This document shows positions 43,321 to 55,907 of a DNA stretch of 64,000 bases, in pieces. This DNA comes from Bactericera cockerelli (taxonomy: Eukaryota > Arthropoda > Insecta > Hemiptera > Triozidae): the NCBI GenBank assembly GCA_024516035.1, contig CM044956.1, positions 31,842,217-31,906,216 of the forward strand, given 5' to 3'. Below the pieces are notes generated by a model, which had not been told where the DNA came from, did not search any database, and saw only the letters and a list, made by a program, of their open reading frames with translations. The first letter of the stretch is position 1, and each line of letters opens with the position of its first letter. The translations under genes were made by a program, and so were the position numbers.

Positions 43321-43703
43321 ACGTAACTGAAATTTATAAAATAATAATAAAAATTGTGTGAAAATTTTGATAAAGTTAATAGAAATTGATTTATACCAGA
43401 AAAACTATTTGGTCCCTTTCTTCAAGATGGCGGACCCCCCACAAACTCCTCCGTACCGAAAACTGAGATTTAAGCTCCTCTCCATATACCTGACAATACG
43501 GATAGGTAAGAAAAATCCTTTTCCCAAATGCAAAGACAATTTCCTATATCCTGGAGTAGCTCGAGGCATTAGCACCTACCTCTTAATTGATTATTATTTT
43601 ACAAAATTTAATACAATAAAAAAACTCAAGAACAACAAAAACATATTACAATTTTTGAAGTACTGCATGGTTCAATATTAATTCATTAAAAGGCCAAACT
43701 TGA

Positions 43704-43960
43704 TCGTGTAATGATTTTGGCATCTGCTCTATGTGCAATATATCCATAGTTCTTGAGTTCGATTCTCAGTTTGTGTAAAAATCGGTTACCTCACTCCTAA
43801 ATAACATGTGAGTATGGCATTCCCGGCCCGACCTACGCTGGGTGAGATTTATGTGGGTAACCGATATCCAGCGAGTGGAGGGAAAAACTAAATCAGGTGA
43901 GACGCTAAACCTCAATCTGGATCATCCCAACGTCAACACGAGAGAAATTTCACAGAAATA
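43704..43960 (+). repeat. SINE family C, forward diverged copy
   Basis: B box GAGTTCGATTCTC, then GGCATTCCCGGCCCGACCTA and GCTGGGTGAGATTTATGTGG. The A box is weak. Confidence 0.65.
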
Positions 43961-45699
43961 ATATTGTTATTATTCAATTAGTAGATAGTGCGTTTAATAG
44001 CACACAGTTATTTTCCAATGTATATGATAGGTATTTATTTTCAATTTTTGATATTTTATTTTGTTAATTAACATCATGTACACCTGTAATTTCATTGTTT
44101 CATACCACACATATATTATTATTTACGTATACAAATGGTGTACATCATATTATAATTTGGTCCTTATTTGACTTGTTACTAATATATTATGACGGGGCCA
44201 GTTCCGCATTCGATACCACTCAAAGCTCAAATTTTACACACCGCACCTTACTCCCATATCTTCACATAATATATTATCAAAAAGGTTTTCCCTTGAGAAA
44301 CTCCCATTTCCTAGCACTGAGAAACATAAAAATAGCCGATGCGTTCCCTACAACCACGAGACAGGGAAGTCGAAAGTTCAAAAGGATTCCAGCATTGATT
44401 TTTTGGAAGGGTAAACAAATTAATAATTTCCCATCAATGGAATTTTCGCTTCTCTCCGAGATGGATGTGTGGGGCAGCTAACCATCAGGTTTCTATTATA
44501 ACAAACCTTATAGGTACATAATATTATCATCATGCTTCATTCTGAATATTATGTTGCGCATTGCATAAACAAGGCTTTTGCATATTATCTAGTAATTTCG
44601 CCATGGTTAGAGCTTATAAACATCATTAATAAAATATTATTAAAATGAAATATAATTATTTTCTATGAGAATAATTTACTGTAACTATTATTACTAAAAC
44701 CGTTAGGTCTTTTTACATCAGTAAACTAAAATGATTCTACATCAAGAACCTCGTATAAGTTTATTTTACCAATAGAGAGAATACTTATCAAGTAGGTATT
44801 TTTCCAGGATTGCTAACATGATTCCACCACTTTGCTCATTAATCAAAGGTTCACTCATCCTAGATAATAAGATGTGTACTATGCATATTTGCATAAACGA
44901 CAAAACATTATTATGCAGCTGTATTCTAAAAGTCAACCCTCTATCCGCCACGTTGCTCAACTTGAGTTTTTCAATTTGGTTCCAATTCTGAATGAATACA
45001 AAATGTACGAGTGAAAAATCTATAGTTAATAGATTGATCTGGACCCATCCCTCGACTTATTTTGTGATAGCATGAGCAACTTCAAGAGCAAGATCCTCCA
45101 ATTGAAAAATCTATCCTCCCTTTAACCTCTGTAAACATTATGGACCTTTCCACTCCACTCCAGTCCACAACAGTTTTTGACTACAACATATTTTATTAAC
45201 ATTTTTACCTTAAGCAGTTGCCAAAGGAGATTTCCTTATCTTCTGCGAATGGGGTTGGACCCCGTAAATTTTTATTCGTTAAAAAAAAAAAAAATTGTAT
45301 GTACGATGTGTACGGTTAAAATTTGTAATAATAAGAACTGTCTATCTGGTACAAACCCCACCCCCCCAAAAATTTCATTGATGGGATCTTTTGGTTATGT
45401 TTATGGCTGGATTCAAACGCAGTTGAAATAAGGCCTATTTTTCTTTTGGATTAAAAAAAATTCCAGGTTCGATATTTCCAAATATTTCCATTTTATTCCA
45501 AGGTCAACTTCGCCACATTCGTAAAAGAAAAATGTGATTCGGTACTTTTAAAGATAAACAATGGACTTAACCTATAAAAGAACTGGAAGCAAGAATTTTC
45601 TACTTCCATTTTGGTTAACTTTTGAAGAGGAAGTTTTTCGTTAACTTTGGTTAGAAAGAAAAATACGGCTATAAAGGACATATTAGGACCATAAGGTTC
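43961..45699. other. No gene seen
   Basis: AT-rich. The open frame 44095-44481 shows no domain and no supporting splice pattern. Confidence 0.4.
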
Positions 45700-45714
45700 C
45701 CGAAGTCCCACAAC

Positions 45715-45850
45715 GGTATGGTAGGAGCCGCGGGTTTCCCCTGAGCCACGTGGTCCTAGCGCAAGTCCTCTGCCTCTCTCAGTCTCCTGCGAGACGCGAC
45801 CCGACTCCGTGCTCGAGAAAATTTCATTTTGTTCATCTCAGTTTTAAAAT
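45715..45850. promoter_or_regulatory. CpG-rich patch, possible promoter or 5' exon
   Basis: Locally rich in CpG (GAGCCGCGGG, CGAGACGCGACCCGACTCCG) within AT-rich DNA and contains an E-box CACGTG near 45755. No open frame. A transcription start of an unidentified gene is possible; tentative. Confidence 0.25.
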
Positions 45851-47002
45851 TCACCTCCATTCGTTCTTACGAGAATTTTTCATTCGATTTTTGTCCTCAA
45901 AAAAAATATTAATAATTTAAGATAATAGTTCGCTGTAAAAAAAAAAAAAAATCTTTACTCGAATTAAATTCATTTTAGTTGATTTACTTGGTTCGTTTGA
46001 ACCTACTTAGATATATTTTTCTCGAGTTTAGTTTTTTTTTTTGTTTTCCTTTTATTTTTTGAAAGTTTATCGCATCCATCTTCGAGGATTATAAACAAAC
46101 TTTGAGAAAACTTAGCGTAAGTTTACTGTTATATTTCTTTTTTCTCTTAAGGAGATATTGTTATCTGCCTTATTTGAATAAGCTTTTCATTTTCCGGGAG
46201 AGTTATTTTTAGAGAATATTATTTTTATATGTGCTCACTCCCGAGAGATGTATTGTTGTCTGTGCCAATATTTTGCACGTGCTTTCTACGCTAAGCTGAT
46301 GAAATGTTTTTTAAAAGAAATTTATAATTAGGTACCCACTAATTCTGTGACATATCAACACAAATTATTATGATCTTGCTGGTATGGAGTTAAAACCCTG
46401 AAATTTACAAGCTTTTCACGATCTGTCGGCTGCCTGAACATCAAACTGAAATACAAGGTCCCTAATTGTTTTTTTTCATTGATGAGAAGCTATAGAAATT
46501 TCATATTGGTTCAAAATTAATGACGGACCCCGTAGAATAAATCATGCAAATCATTTTAAATTGGTCATGAAGTCATGAGCAAGTTTGCAAATGCTCAAAA
46601 TCTACATAGAAATATGGGTCTATCTACTGGTTCTAAAAATTGGGCTCTTGAGAGCCAAAGAAAACCGGATTTTTTTGTAAGTAATATTTCAAGTGAGGTA
46701 TCCATCTCTTTACAGTTCTCAAATCTATCGAGACACCAAATTATAACGTCTCGTTAATAGGGTTGATATTGATATAAAATACCTACTCGTATAATACCTA
46801 CGTATAAAGGGTTGTATGTTTTTATATTGAAATATCACTTTTGCATTGACCGATTTACCGAACATCCAAAATTTCTCCCCATACTCGTAGGTAATATTAA
46901 AACCATATACACTGAGTGACAAATTTAGCGGAACCCATAGGTTTTTTCTCATACAACCTGTGTATTTCTTGTTGGACAAAAACATTTTTCATATTTTTGG
47001 GG
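45851..47002. other. No gene seen
   Basis: AT-rich. Near 46905 a terminus-like TACACTGAGTGACAAATTTA precedes the foldback at 47003 and resembles 20953 (TACACTGACTGCCAAATTTA) upstream of the other family F copy. Confidence 0.4.
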
Positions 47003-47605
47003 AAATCACACAAAAATTGTACAGTTATAGCAAAAACATGAAGGCCAATTTTTATAATTGAATGAAGTACTTGTCATTGTCGACCTTTCCCACACAGGGT
47101 TTAAAAAAAACTGTTTTCCAATATTTTTTTCAAAAATCATTATTTTGGATTAAGAGTAATATTGTCTTGCTTTATGTGGTGATCCTCATTCCTTCTTGTC
47201 TCAAAAGTGTTCAACCGTGATGGACAGGTCATTATTTCTCTGAAGTCGAAATAATGAATTTTGAAAAAATCATTGAAAAATAGAATAGAATAGAATATAC
47301 CTTGTTTATACTGCTGAGGTAAGACTGAAAACTCCCTTTACTCCAGCAGTCAAACAGGTCTTATATATTTTATGGGATAATAATTTACATATTAATATAT
47401 ACCTATATATAAAAAACCATGTTTATTAAAAAAAAAAAAAAAATAGTTTTTTTTTCTAACACCCTGTATGGGAAAGGTCAACAATCACAAGAACTCACAT
47501 GTGAGAACCCTGCCACTTTAAAGAAAGCCATAAAAAAAAACTCCATTCAATTATGAAAATTGGCCTTCATGTTTTTGCTACCTCAGTACCAATTTTTGTG
47601 TGACT
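47003..47605. repeat. Foldback MITE, family F, copy 2, split by a retroposon
   Basis: GACCTTTCCCACACAGGGT (47082) pairs with ACCCTGTATGGGAAAGGTC (47461), and the outer arms pair around AAAACATGAAGGCCAATTTT. Same family as 21200-21560. Interrupted by 47281-47443. Confidence 0.8.
47281..47443 (+). repeat. Short retroposon with poly(A), nested in family F
   Basis: Starts TAGAATAGAATAGAATATAC and ends with about 16 A. It splits the foldback between two regions that join in copy 1. Likely a severely 5'-truncated LINE end. Confidence 0.65.
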
Positions 47606-47770
47606 TACCCCCCATTCGCTGGGAATCATACCAGCTACCCACATTAACCTCACCCGGCCTAAGGAGGCCGGAAATCTCACGAGTTCGGAGGGAGCAAAAT
47701 TTCTGTGTGAAAAGTCTGCTCTGACCGAGGATCGAACTCAGTATATCTGGACTTTCCGGTTCGCAACGTA
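47606..47770 (-). repeat. SINE family C, copy truncated at its 3' side
   Basis: Contains CATTCGCTGGGAATCATACC, CCTCACCCGGCC and the inverted B box GGATCGAACTC. Confidence 0.8.
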
Positions 47771-47879
47771 TTCACTTGTCACAAATAAAAGTTTGACTTT
47801 TCATTTTCGCTGTAATTTGTGGTTTTTTACCGTCTATTTCTAACATTAGTCACATTCCACCAATCTGAGGAGGATTTCT

Positions 47880-48838
47880 TTAAATTAAAGTCTTCCACTA
47901 AATGTAGGGATTAAAATCTTGTGCTGAAGGTTGGTGTTAAGATCTTGTACTGTAGGTGGGAATTTAAATCTTGTACTCAAAGTGTATATTAAAATCTTTT
48001 ACTGAATGTGGTACTTGAAATTTTGTACTCAGGTGGTTATTAAAATCTTGCACTGAGGTGGGGATTAAAATCTTGCACTGTGGTGGGGATTAAAATATTG
48101 TACTGAGGTGAGGATTAAAATCTTGTACTGTGGTGAAGATCAAATTCTTGTACTGTGGTGAGGATTAAAATCTTGTACTGAGGTGAGGATTAAAATCTTG
48201 CACTGAGGTGAGGATTAAAATCTTGCACTGAGATGGTTATTAAAATCTTGTACTGAGGTGGGGATTAAAATCTTGTACTGAGGTGGGGATTAAAATATTG
48301 TACTGAGGTGAGGATTAAAATATTGTACTGAGGTGAGGATTAAAATATTGTACTGAGGTGAGGATTAAAATATTGTACTGAGGTGAGGATTAAAATCTTG
48401 TACTGTGGTGAGGATTAAAATCTTGCACTGAGGTGGGGATTAAAATCTTGTACTGTGGTGAGGATTAAAATCTTGTACTGTGGTGATGATTAAAATCTTG
48501 CACTGAGGTGGGGATTAAAATCTTGCACTGAGGGGTGAATTAAATTATTGCACTGAGGTGGGGATTAAAATCTTGTACTGTGGCGAGGCTTAAAATCTTG
48601 TACTGTGGTGAAGATTAAAATCTTGTACTGTGGTGGAAATTAAAATCTTGTACTGAGGTGAGGATTAAAATCTTGTACTGTGGTGAGGATTAAAATCTTG
48701 TACTGTGGTGAGGATTAAAATCTTGCTCTGAGGTGACGATAAAAAATCTTGCATTGAGGTGAGGATTAAAATTCTGAAGGTGGGGATTAAAATCTTGATA
48801 CTGAGGTGGGGATTTAAATTTTGTGCTGAAGGTTGACT
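47880..48838. repeat. 25-bp minisatellite, about 38 copies
   Basis: The unit is GAGGATTAAAATCTTGTACT plus GAGGT or GTGGT. Variants differ at a few positions (TACT/CACT, TCTTG/TATTG, GAGG/GGGG/GTGG), and the ends are more diverged than the middle. The 25-base period is not a multiple of three, so it does not encode a repeat protein. Confidence 0.97.
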
Positions 48839-49924
48839 GAAAAATTGTATGAAACGACCGTTCGATTCCTAGGTACATCTTATTTCTGCTGTACTAATCT
48901 GATAAAGATGCTTCTAAGGTGAGTGACTACCTTAGAAGCCTCTTCATCACTAGCCTTCCAACCCGTGTTTCTGTGATGTTTGCTTTTTTGTATTTATATG
49001 TGGTGTTTGATTTTAGTATCATGGTTAATTTTTTTTATGGGAATGTTTAATATTCTGTATGAATATAAAAACTGGCAGTCTGTTTTTAGCAATCTAATAT
49101 TCTTTAATACTCTACTCTATCAAAACCGGTCCTGAGAGATAAAAAGCGCAAGTGAAATGTTTATGAAGTAATCCTTGAATAGGATGTCTTGCACTTTACC
49201 TTAACATGCATTTTTTACGCCAAGCCAACTTGTCGGTTATTTTGGTTAAAAATTCTTCGGTATAATAAGAAACAGTTTTACACCTACAGCCATGTATACG
49301 AACAAATCATGATGTAGGTGCTGAGCCATTCTCAAGTAGCAGTTTCAATAAATTGATTTGATTATTACGTTTCTTAAATTTGAATTGATTTTTTTTTTTT
49401 AAATGAAATCTTATCGAGTGGGGTATTGAATGAAAGTTCTCGATGTCCTCATGCTTGATTTGATATTTATAATTTGATAATAGAATCTGTGTAAGATTTA
49501 CAGTTCGCAGAACTACTTGTATGTATAGTTTACGATTCAGTATGAAAAAAACCTCAATTCTAGTCATTAGGTGCAATTAGAATAATACATTTTATTGGTC
49601 CACCAATCGACCAAAGAGTGTACTTATACTCTCCTTAATACACTGACCCTAAGAGGTTAACCAACTCATACATTATTTGTTTCAAATTTAAAAACCAACG
49701 ATACTGGAAGACTTAGGTATGCTGTTGTTCCGATCTTCACGATCTACGTCTCATTGAAGCGAAATTTATTCACTCATTGACTGACTATTGGTAATAGGTT
49801 ATTATAGGTACTCGCTTCTACCTTATCATTCGGAAGGTCCCTGGTTTCTAACCCAGAGCCAGAGACGAGAATTTTTTTATTTTTTATTATTATTACAGCT
49901 TGTAAAGGACACCTGCCGGGTTCT
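48839..49924. other. No gene seen; one short hairpin
   Basis: An 11-bp perfect stem GCTTCTAAGGT/ACCTTAGAAGC with an 8-base loop lies at 48910-48939. Otherwise AT-rich. Confidence 0.4.
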
Positions 49925-50232
49925 TCGTGTTGACCCAGTACCGTTCACGAGATATAAGCGTATAGTATACTATAGTTAAAAAGCTAGTGAGCAGGCTTTA
50001 TCACCAAGAACCGTTAATGCATAGTTAATTAATTTAAAATCGAACCATCTACAATACGTCTAATACTATGTGTACAAAATTTCATCGAAATCCGTTCAGT
50101 AGTTTCTGAGATTTGCGCGTTATAAGGAATGTATTTAATATTCAAATTGTAATCGGAGCAAAAAAAAATTTTTTTGTACAAAAACGAACAAAATACTTCC
50201 GATTTATAATATTAGAAATTTATCGGAAGTAA
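49925..50232 (+). repeat. LINE-like 3' end, family L, copy
   Basis: AGTACCGTTCACGAGATATA, TTTCATCGAAATCCGTTCAG, TTTCTGAGATTTGCGCGTTA, then the terminal palindrome. The TTGCTCAGGAGG block is deleted. Confidence 0.75.
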
Positions 50233-50679
50233 TGAATGGTAGCCACAAACAAACAATGCAACATACGCACACTTGAATTTATTTTATGTTATCATTCTTC
50301 AAATTATGTATTCCAGGCAAAGTTTGTGGAATTTGTTAATTTTATTCCTTTCCATATATTGTATGCAATTATGCTTAAAGAATTTTAATCAGTCCACCTA
50401 TTTGTCTGTAGGTAAAAATGTTTAGCAGGGCTGTATTACAGGGTGGAGAAAGTTATTAAGGAACTATTTGAAACGGATGCCAATGCTCGTTTCATGATCA
50501 CTCCAGTTCATAATCTGTCAATCTGTGGCCCATGAAATACTCTCCGAATAATCTGCAAATCTTCATCTGTGCTCTACAGGAAAATGTCCTCTGCTCTTGT
50601 TATAGAAAATGCTCAACAATTTTTATAAACTAATTTCGATTGTAAAATTAATTTTTACAATTATTCTGCTGACTTTCAT

Positions 50680-50832
50680 AGTCAGCAGTTAATGGTTACC
50701 GGAAGAATTAATTCAGTGAAAATCCTGTTATATTACAAAAAGCTAAAATTGTCAGCAGTTGATGCTTATTGTCAGCAATTAATGCTTAGCCGGAAGAACA
50801 AACTTTAGTGAAAATCCTTCCATATTAAAAAA
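50680..50832. repeat. Imperfect tandem duplication of about 90 bp
   Basis: GTCAGCAGTTAATGGTTACCGGAAGAA (compared in parts) near 50681 recurs near 50769 as GTCAGCAATTAATGCTTAGC, both followed by AGTGAAAATCCT. Confidence 0.6.
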
Positions 50833-51467
50833 AATCCCTGTAGGTATATTGGTGAAATTTTTCACTTAATAAACTTTAGAGGTTCTGTTCTTCACGATTA
50901 GTTTATTTTATCAAATTTCAAAACTTTTCCCATAACAGCTTACATGGGTTAAAATGTTTTGTATCCATAATATCTTCTATTGTAATAGAAATTGGTATGA
51001 TATCCAGACCAGTTCATCGTTAAATTTTAATTAAATTTAATCAACCCACCCTTGTATATCTGCGTATCTAAAAGTTGGTATTTATCCTGGGAGGATTTCA
51101 TAAATACAAATGTAACAAACAAAAAATAAAATGCCACGGTTGGTATTACATATATTAAATTAATTTTTAAGTAGATACGTATGATGTACGAGTATATGCA
51201 TTTTTTATATACATAAAAGGATGCCAACAAGCTAGATACGGGGAAAAATTAAACCTCCAAATTAAGGCAAAAAATGTGTATAACATGAAACATATTTTTT
51301 GCTAGATAATTTTCTTACATCAAAGTGAAATGGTTTTCCACATCGGGTTAAATGATTTGAGGATCATATAGTTTAGTGATCTAAATGATACTTTGAAACT
51401 CATTTTTATTACGTTTTTCTCTCTCAATTCTTTCGTTTTTTCTTTCTATATTCAATTTTTTTTTCAG
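50833..51467. other. No gene seen
   Basis: AT-rich, ending in a long pyrimidine-rich stretch that looks like a splice acceptor tract. Confidence 0.4.
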
Positions 51468-51622
51468 AGGAGACGATGTCCCAGACTACTCGTCTGTTCC
51501 ATTTCTCACCCCCTAGACAGACTTCTGGGGTACATATTCCTTCTAGCCAAAATAAAAATCTTGTATTTACCTCCAGACATAATGTCTGCATTGATACTAG
51601 CCGCCGCGCCGTGCCGTGTCTG
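51468..51622 (+). CDS. Possible internal exon of an unknown gene
   Basis: A strong acceptor (pyrimidine tract ending TTTTTTTTCAG at 51467) is followed by an open stretch of 51 codons, EETMSQTTRLFHFSPPRQTS and onward to RRAVPCL, then a donor-like CTG|GTAATC. GC content is higher than the surroundings. No family recognised and other frames are also partly open, so low confidence. Confidence 0.28.
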
Positions 51623-51796
51623 GTAATCACCATTAACTAACGTATGCGGGAGTCATCATATTGTTTAATTACAGGTCGGCTCTCCTGCAAGGTATACATT
51701 AAGAGCCTGGGTGTTTGGGTGAATGGGATGATATCAATCCTGTCTTCTGTCTGGAAGCACAATCCAAGCTTCCGACCTTCGGTCAAGTCTGAAAGT

Positions 51797-51965
51797 ACGA
51801 GCGCATGATTAGCCGAGTAGATCCTTATTCTTCACTTACCATGCGGAAAATCCCGTGTTTGAAGCCGAGAGGCGACAAAGAATTGTAGTCATAATTTCAT
51901 TAGAGTTGTTCATTAGGGACTTCTTGAGGTGTGCTAGTGGTTGCACAGTACCTAAATGCGAGATA
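51797..51965 (+). repeat. SINE family A, diverged copy
   Basis: GCATGATTAGCCGAGTAGAT, CTTACCATGCGGAAAATCCC and GAGTTGTTCATTAGG follow the family A order near 38865-38975. Confidence 0.6.
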
Positions 51966-52711
51966 CTTTTTGCACATTAGAGGGACCCATACTAAGGGAT
52001 GGGAAAACTAGTTTGCCAACTACTTTGTCTACAACAGGAGTTTTGAGATTCAGCCGTTCCTTTCAAGATTCTGTTTTTCTAAAAATGCCCCCCCCCCCCC
52101 TTTTGGCTAGAGAAGAGAAAAGGAACGCAACAAGAGAGAGAGGGAGTTATAATGTATTTTCACCTTAACTTTGATTTTAGTTCCATATTTATTCATCCTC
52201 GGGGACGAAAAATGTGAAGAAAGCAACAAAAAATATCTGAGACTAAAGTTTTTATTAAAATAATCCTCTTCATTTTTTTTCTTTAAAAGACACCCTAAGG
52301 GCACTTTGGTATAAATTAAGCGCCGGGAAAGTCTTGGAAGGAAAATTTCAATTTGCCTACTCTTTGAATATAAATAAGTTCAGATTTAGGAAGGAAGGCT
52401 TACTAAAAGAAAACGTAAGAATATTAATTATTGAGAAAATTACTTCAGAGCTGGTGGTACTTGGTCATTTGGGCATACTTGCTTGACAATACAGTATTAT
52501 AAATATGTATACGATGATTACTTTTTCTTCTTTCTTTCTTATTCAAAGTAATTTGCATTGATTTACTTTACCTACATATAACCTATAGTGAAGTAATTTG
52601 ACATAGTGCAAATCTTCTGAGCAAACTAGTGAGGAAATAAGAACTTGGAGAGTCTTAAGTCTAAACCATTTGTATTGGATACACGACATCGTCTGTCAAC
52701 TTGTTGATTAG

Positions 52712-52712
<1 letters not shown>
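51966..52712. other. No gene seen
   Basis: A C run at 52088 and purine-rich stretches; no coding signal. Confidence 0.4.

Positions 52713-52761
<49 letters not shown>
52713..52761. repeat. (CT)24 microsatellite
   Basis: An uninterrupted CT dinucleotide run. Confidence 0.98.
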
Positions 52762-52764
<3 letters not shown>

Positions 52765-53216
52765 AAAAACCCATGTTCTCCTCTTTGAAAGCTCTGGATA
52801 AAAGCTACAAACTAATCCTGAGTAGAAGTGGAAGGGAGGGACTTGATTCTTCCTCTCCGCCACCCAATTCTCTCTATTTCTTCCTCTGAAACTTGAACCG
52901 ACAAAAGACGAAAAATTAAAACAAGAAAAAAGTTGTGAAATAGATAATGTTGTGGTGAAACTTTTCAAGTATTCGCATCGGCAGGAAAGGAGGCAGGTGG
53001 CAAAGATAGTTTTACTGTGAAGAGTCTCAGGTGGAAAGCTCAAAGTCTGCAAACAGAAATTAGACGGTGGAGTGGACTTTATGACCGATAAATTTGTCAA
53101 CGGTAATTACCAAAATGTAGTGGATTTGTAAACGGGTGAGACATATTCTTCTAAATCTAAAGCTATGGTATTCCTTCAAACGCTTTTCGCGTTTCGTCTC
53201 GCGGCCAGCCACTCAC

Positions 53217-53330
53217 CACTTCAGTGGAATTCGACGAAACATTACTAGATGCGTTTCCTAGACTTGCGTCGCGTCTCGCGTCTTGAAAGTAGCACCAAGG
53301 TACCCTAAGAACTAATAGTCTGTGCTGCGC
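53217..53330 (-). other. CpG-rich patch with a minus-strand donor-like site
   Basis: GACGCGAGACGCGACGC within AT-rich DNA; on the minus strand an open stretch ends at AGTG|GTGAGT (53217). No convincing acceptor. Could be part of an exon of an unidentified gene, or an isolated GC patch. Confidence 0.2.
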
Positions 53331-55893
53331 AGGTAGCTCTACAATCAAGGTGGAAGTTTCAGAAGATTTTCAGGGCGATTGGCGACGAAACAATCTGGAC
53401 GGGATAAGACTAGACGCTCAGGTGCCGGTGGCAACACAAGTCTAATATGTTCCCCGAGTCTGCTCTTGAAAGTTGAAATACCTCTAAGTAAAAAATAAAG
53501 AGTGTTGAGAAAGAGAAAGCCACATAAGAAGGCTTTGGGTAGTTTTTTTTATATGTAGGAAAGACCTAAGGGGCTAGACAGGGTGAACATTAGAAAGAGA
53601 AGGGAAGAAGAGAGGTGCAGATTTCCTCTCTAATGAAGAGAGAAAGAGCAAGTACAATATGGGAATATAATAATTCTTTGGTGAGCTGGGGGGGAGGGGG
53701 GGGGTGGTATGGCAAAAAGGAACAAAAGAAATGTGAAAGGATAAAGGAGAGAAAAAAATGAGAGCTAAATTTTTCTTCCTTTATTCCCTCTCTTCCCTCT
53801 TCGTCCTCCTCTGGTATGTGAAATGAAATATGAAAGGCATATAGGAGTGAGGGGGTTTCACCTAAACTTTATGAGAGAGAAGAAGTGTGATTAAGATGAA
53901 AATAGAGCAAGGTTTTGCTTTGAGATAGAAGGTAGAAGGAGAAACCTGGAATACACTTCTAGGTCAAATTGAAAATCTTCAAATTAGTTGGAAAATGTTA
54001 GCAAATCAATTTCGAAAAAAGTGACCGATTGAAAAACTTTCTTAATCTTACGGATATTGAAAGTAAAAACATAAAGATAATATTTTACTATGTACTGTAA
54101 ACTTTGAAAGCGCGAAAAATATCCAAAATTGTAGCATAAAAACCTCTAGATGTTGGAATATCAATAATTTTATTTGTATATGTAGCCTCAGGCAACGTTT
54201 TTGAAAGGTCACACCGTTAAATTTCCTGAAACAGGCGACACTTCTTTTTATTTAATTTTAATATGAATATTACAAATGTTCAATGTCTAAAATACTCGTT
54301 AGTAAAAGTTGCCTTAATATCTGAAGTGACTTTTATGAAAGGTACCAGTGTTAATTGACGAGCAAACCTAATAAAACTCCCCTATATTCACATATTTCCA
54401 ACCGCAGTATATGATGAGTCCCGGCAGGCTATGTACTACTATTTTTCTCTACATGGTCATGTCATTCAAAGTTTAGATGAGTTCTTAACCCTAGTAAATC
54501 AACAAGAGACTGCAATTTTTGGTTACAGACATCTCCCTAAGAAAAATATAATATTTCCTATAGTCATTGTTGTTGCGTTTCACTTTTCAAATGAAATCCA
54601 TTAGATAATTCGACTCAAACCAAACCTATGCTTGTGCTGTCTCTCCCTTGAGTAATAATTCCTCTTGGTAATTTTCTTCAACAAAGACGGTGGTATGTTG
54701 GTGTAGAAAGTCGTGTGGTATGTGTGGTATATCTACACTGAGAATACTGAGGGTCTTTGGAATTTCCAATTTTGAGTGCGATACTCCAAGTTATCCACAA
54801 GTCGTTTCTTTCATCAAGTTGCCTAGTGTAATACTGGAATACTCCTAGACATTTCTTTGAGGGAAATAAATTTCGTTGAAGAGAAGTGTGGGCTGCTGTG
54901 CTCTCTCTCTCTCTCTCTCTTCATTTTTTCTTCCTTTCTTTATTTTGTTCTCTTGTATTTATTTGTTTATTTCTTGTATTTGTGGACAATTCTCATGTTT
55001 TATTTTCACGAAAAAATCTTCACAAGAGGAGAGAGAGAGAGATCCTCAAGAGCAGTCGCAGTCGGTTTCCTCCTTGTTGTCTTTTTTTGTTTGATAATAT
55101 ATCTTGTGCTTTTTGTACTTGTGTCTATTTTGCGTTCCATCACCTCTACCTCTGTGTTCCCGTTGCTTGGCTCCCTTTTTGTTTGTTTTGTTTGCAAAAA
55201 GAATAAAAGAGTCTGTTCTATTTTCCTTTGCAAAAAAATGAACGCGAGTGATGTTATTTTGTTCAGAGGAAGAAATATGAGAAAAACTGAACAATGAGGG
55301 AGTGAAGAAAAATGAGCGAGATAGAAGAAAGGTGAAACTCTTTTCATTTTTTTTTTTTTTTTTTACCAAGTCAAAGTTGAAATGATGATAGAATAATCTT
55401 TAAAAAGAACATTAAATTTTTGACAAAATATAATCGAAATTGAACTTAAATTTTCAATATTCCTTTTGTTAATATCAGTAGAAAAAAGGTTGTGGAATAA
55501 ATAGAGCCTCGCCAGCCTTTCCTGTAGAAGTTTCCTACATCAGAGACAGGTTTTCTATTTTATAACCTATTATTATTTTTATTACCTCTAGAATGTTAAT
55601 AATTTCCCACTAACGAATGTGATGAGTGAAGAAGTTTCTGCAAGTTACACTCCTAATATGTATGTACAATTATACACATTGTATGTAGCATGCTATTTCA
55701 GAGAGCGAATAAATTTCGGATCTACAGTTACTTCTTATCAATGCGTAGGTGTACGTACCCGTACTACACGTATATAACTCGTAAATTTATTTCAGTTGAA
55801 AGTTTAATGAACCCTGTTCATAAAGTTCCATATAGCCATATGTCACACAGCTTGTGGTAAAAATAATGCAGACATGTACGTAATACACAGATT
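53331..55893. other. No gene seen; purine- and pyrimidine-rich tracts
   Basis: Includes a G-rich run near 53690, a short CT run near 54903 and a T run near 55345. Few transposon traces, unlike the first 50 kb, which would fit a long intron or upstream region of a gene. The open frames at 54857-55369 overlap on several frames and strands and are low complexity. Confidence 0.4.
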
Positions 55894-55907
55894 TTGTATT
55901 TATATCT

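Noticed and set aside
43424..43506. AAGATGGCGGACCCC start followed by a donor-like ATAG|GTAAG
   Set aside because: Looks like a first exon, but CAAGATGGCGGAC is common in repeats, and the peptide and downstream sequence give no support.
44095..44481. 128-codon plus-strand frame
   Set aside because: No recognisable domain and AT-driven hydrophobic start; likely chance.
48690..48878. Open frame with repeated FNPHL-like units
   Set aside because: It lies in a 25-bp minisatellite whose period is not a multiple of three; chance frame.
52708..53100. 130-codon minus-strand frame
   Set aside because: Ends in a translated (CT)n repeat and has no domain or splice support.
54857..55369. Cluster of overlapping frames up to 146 codons
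   Set aside because: Several frames on both strands are open together because of CT- and T-rich DNA; no domain.
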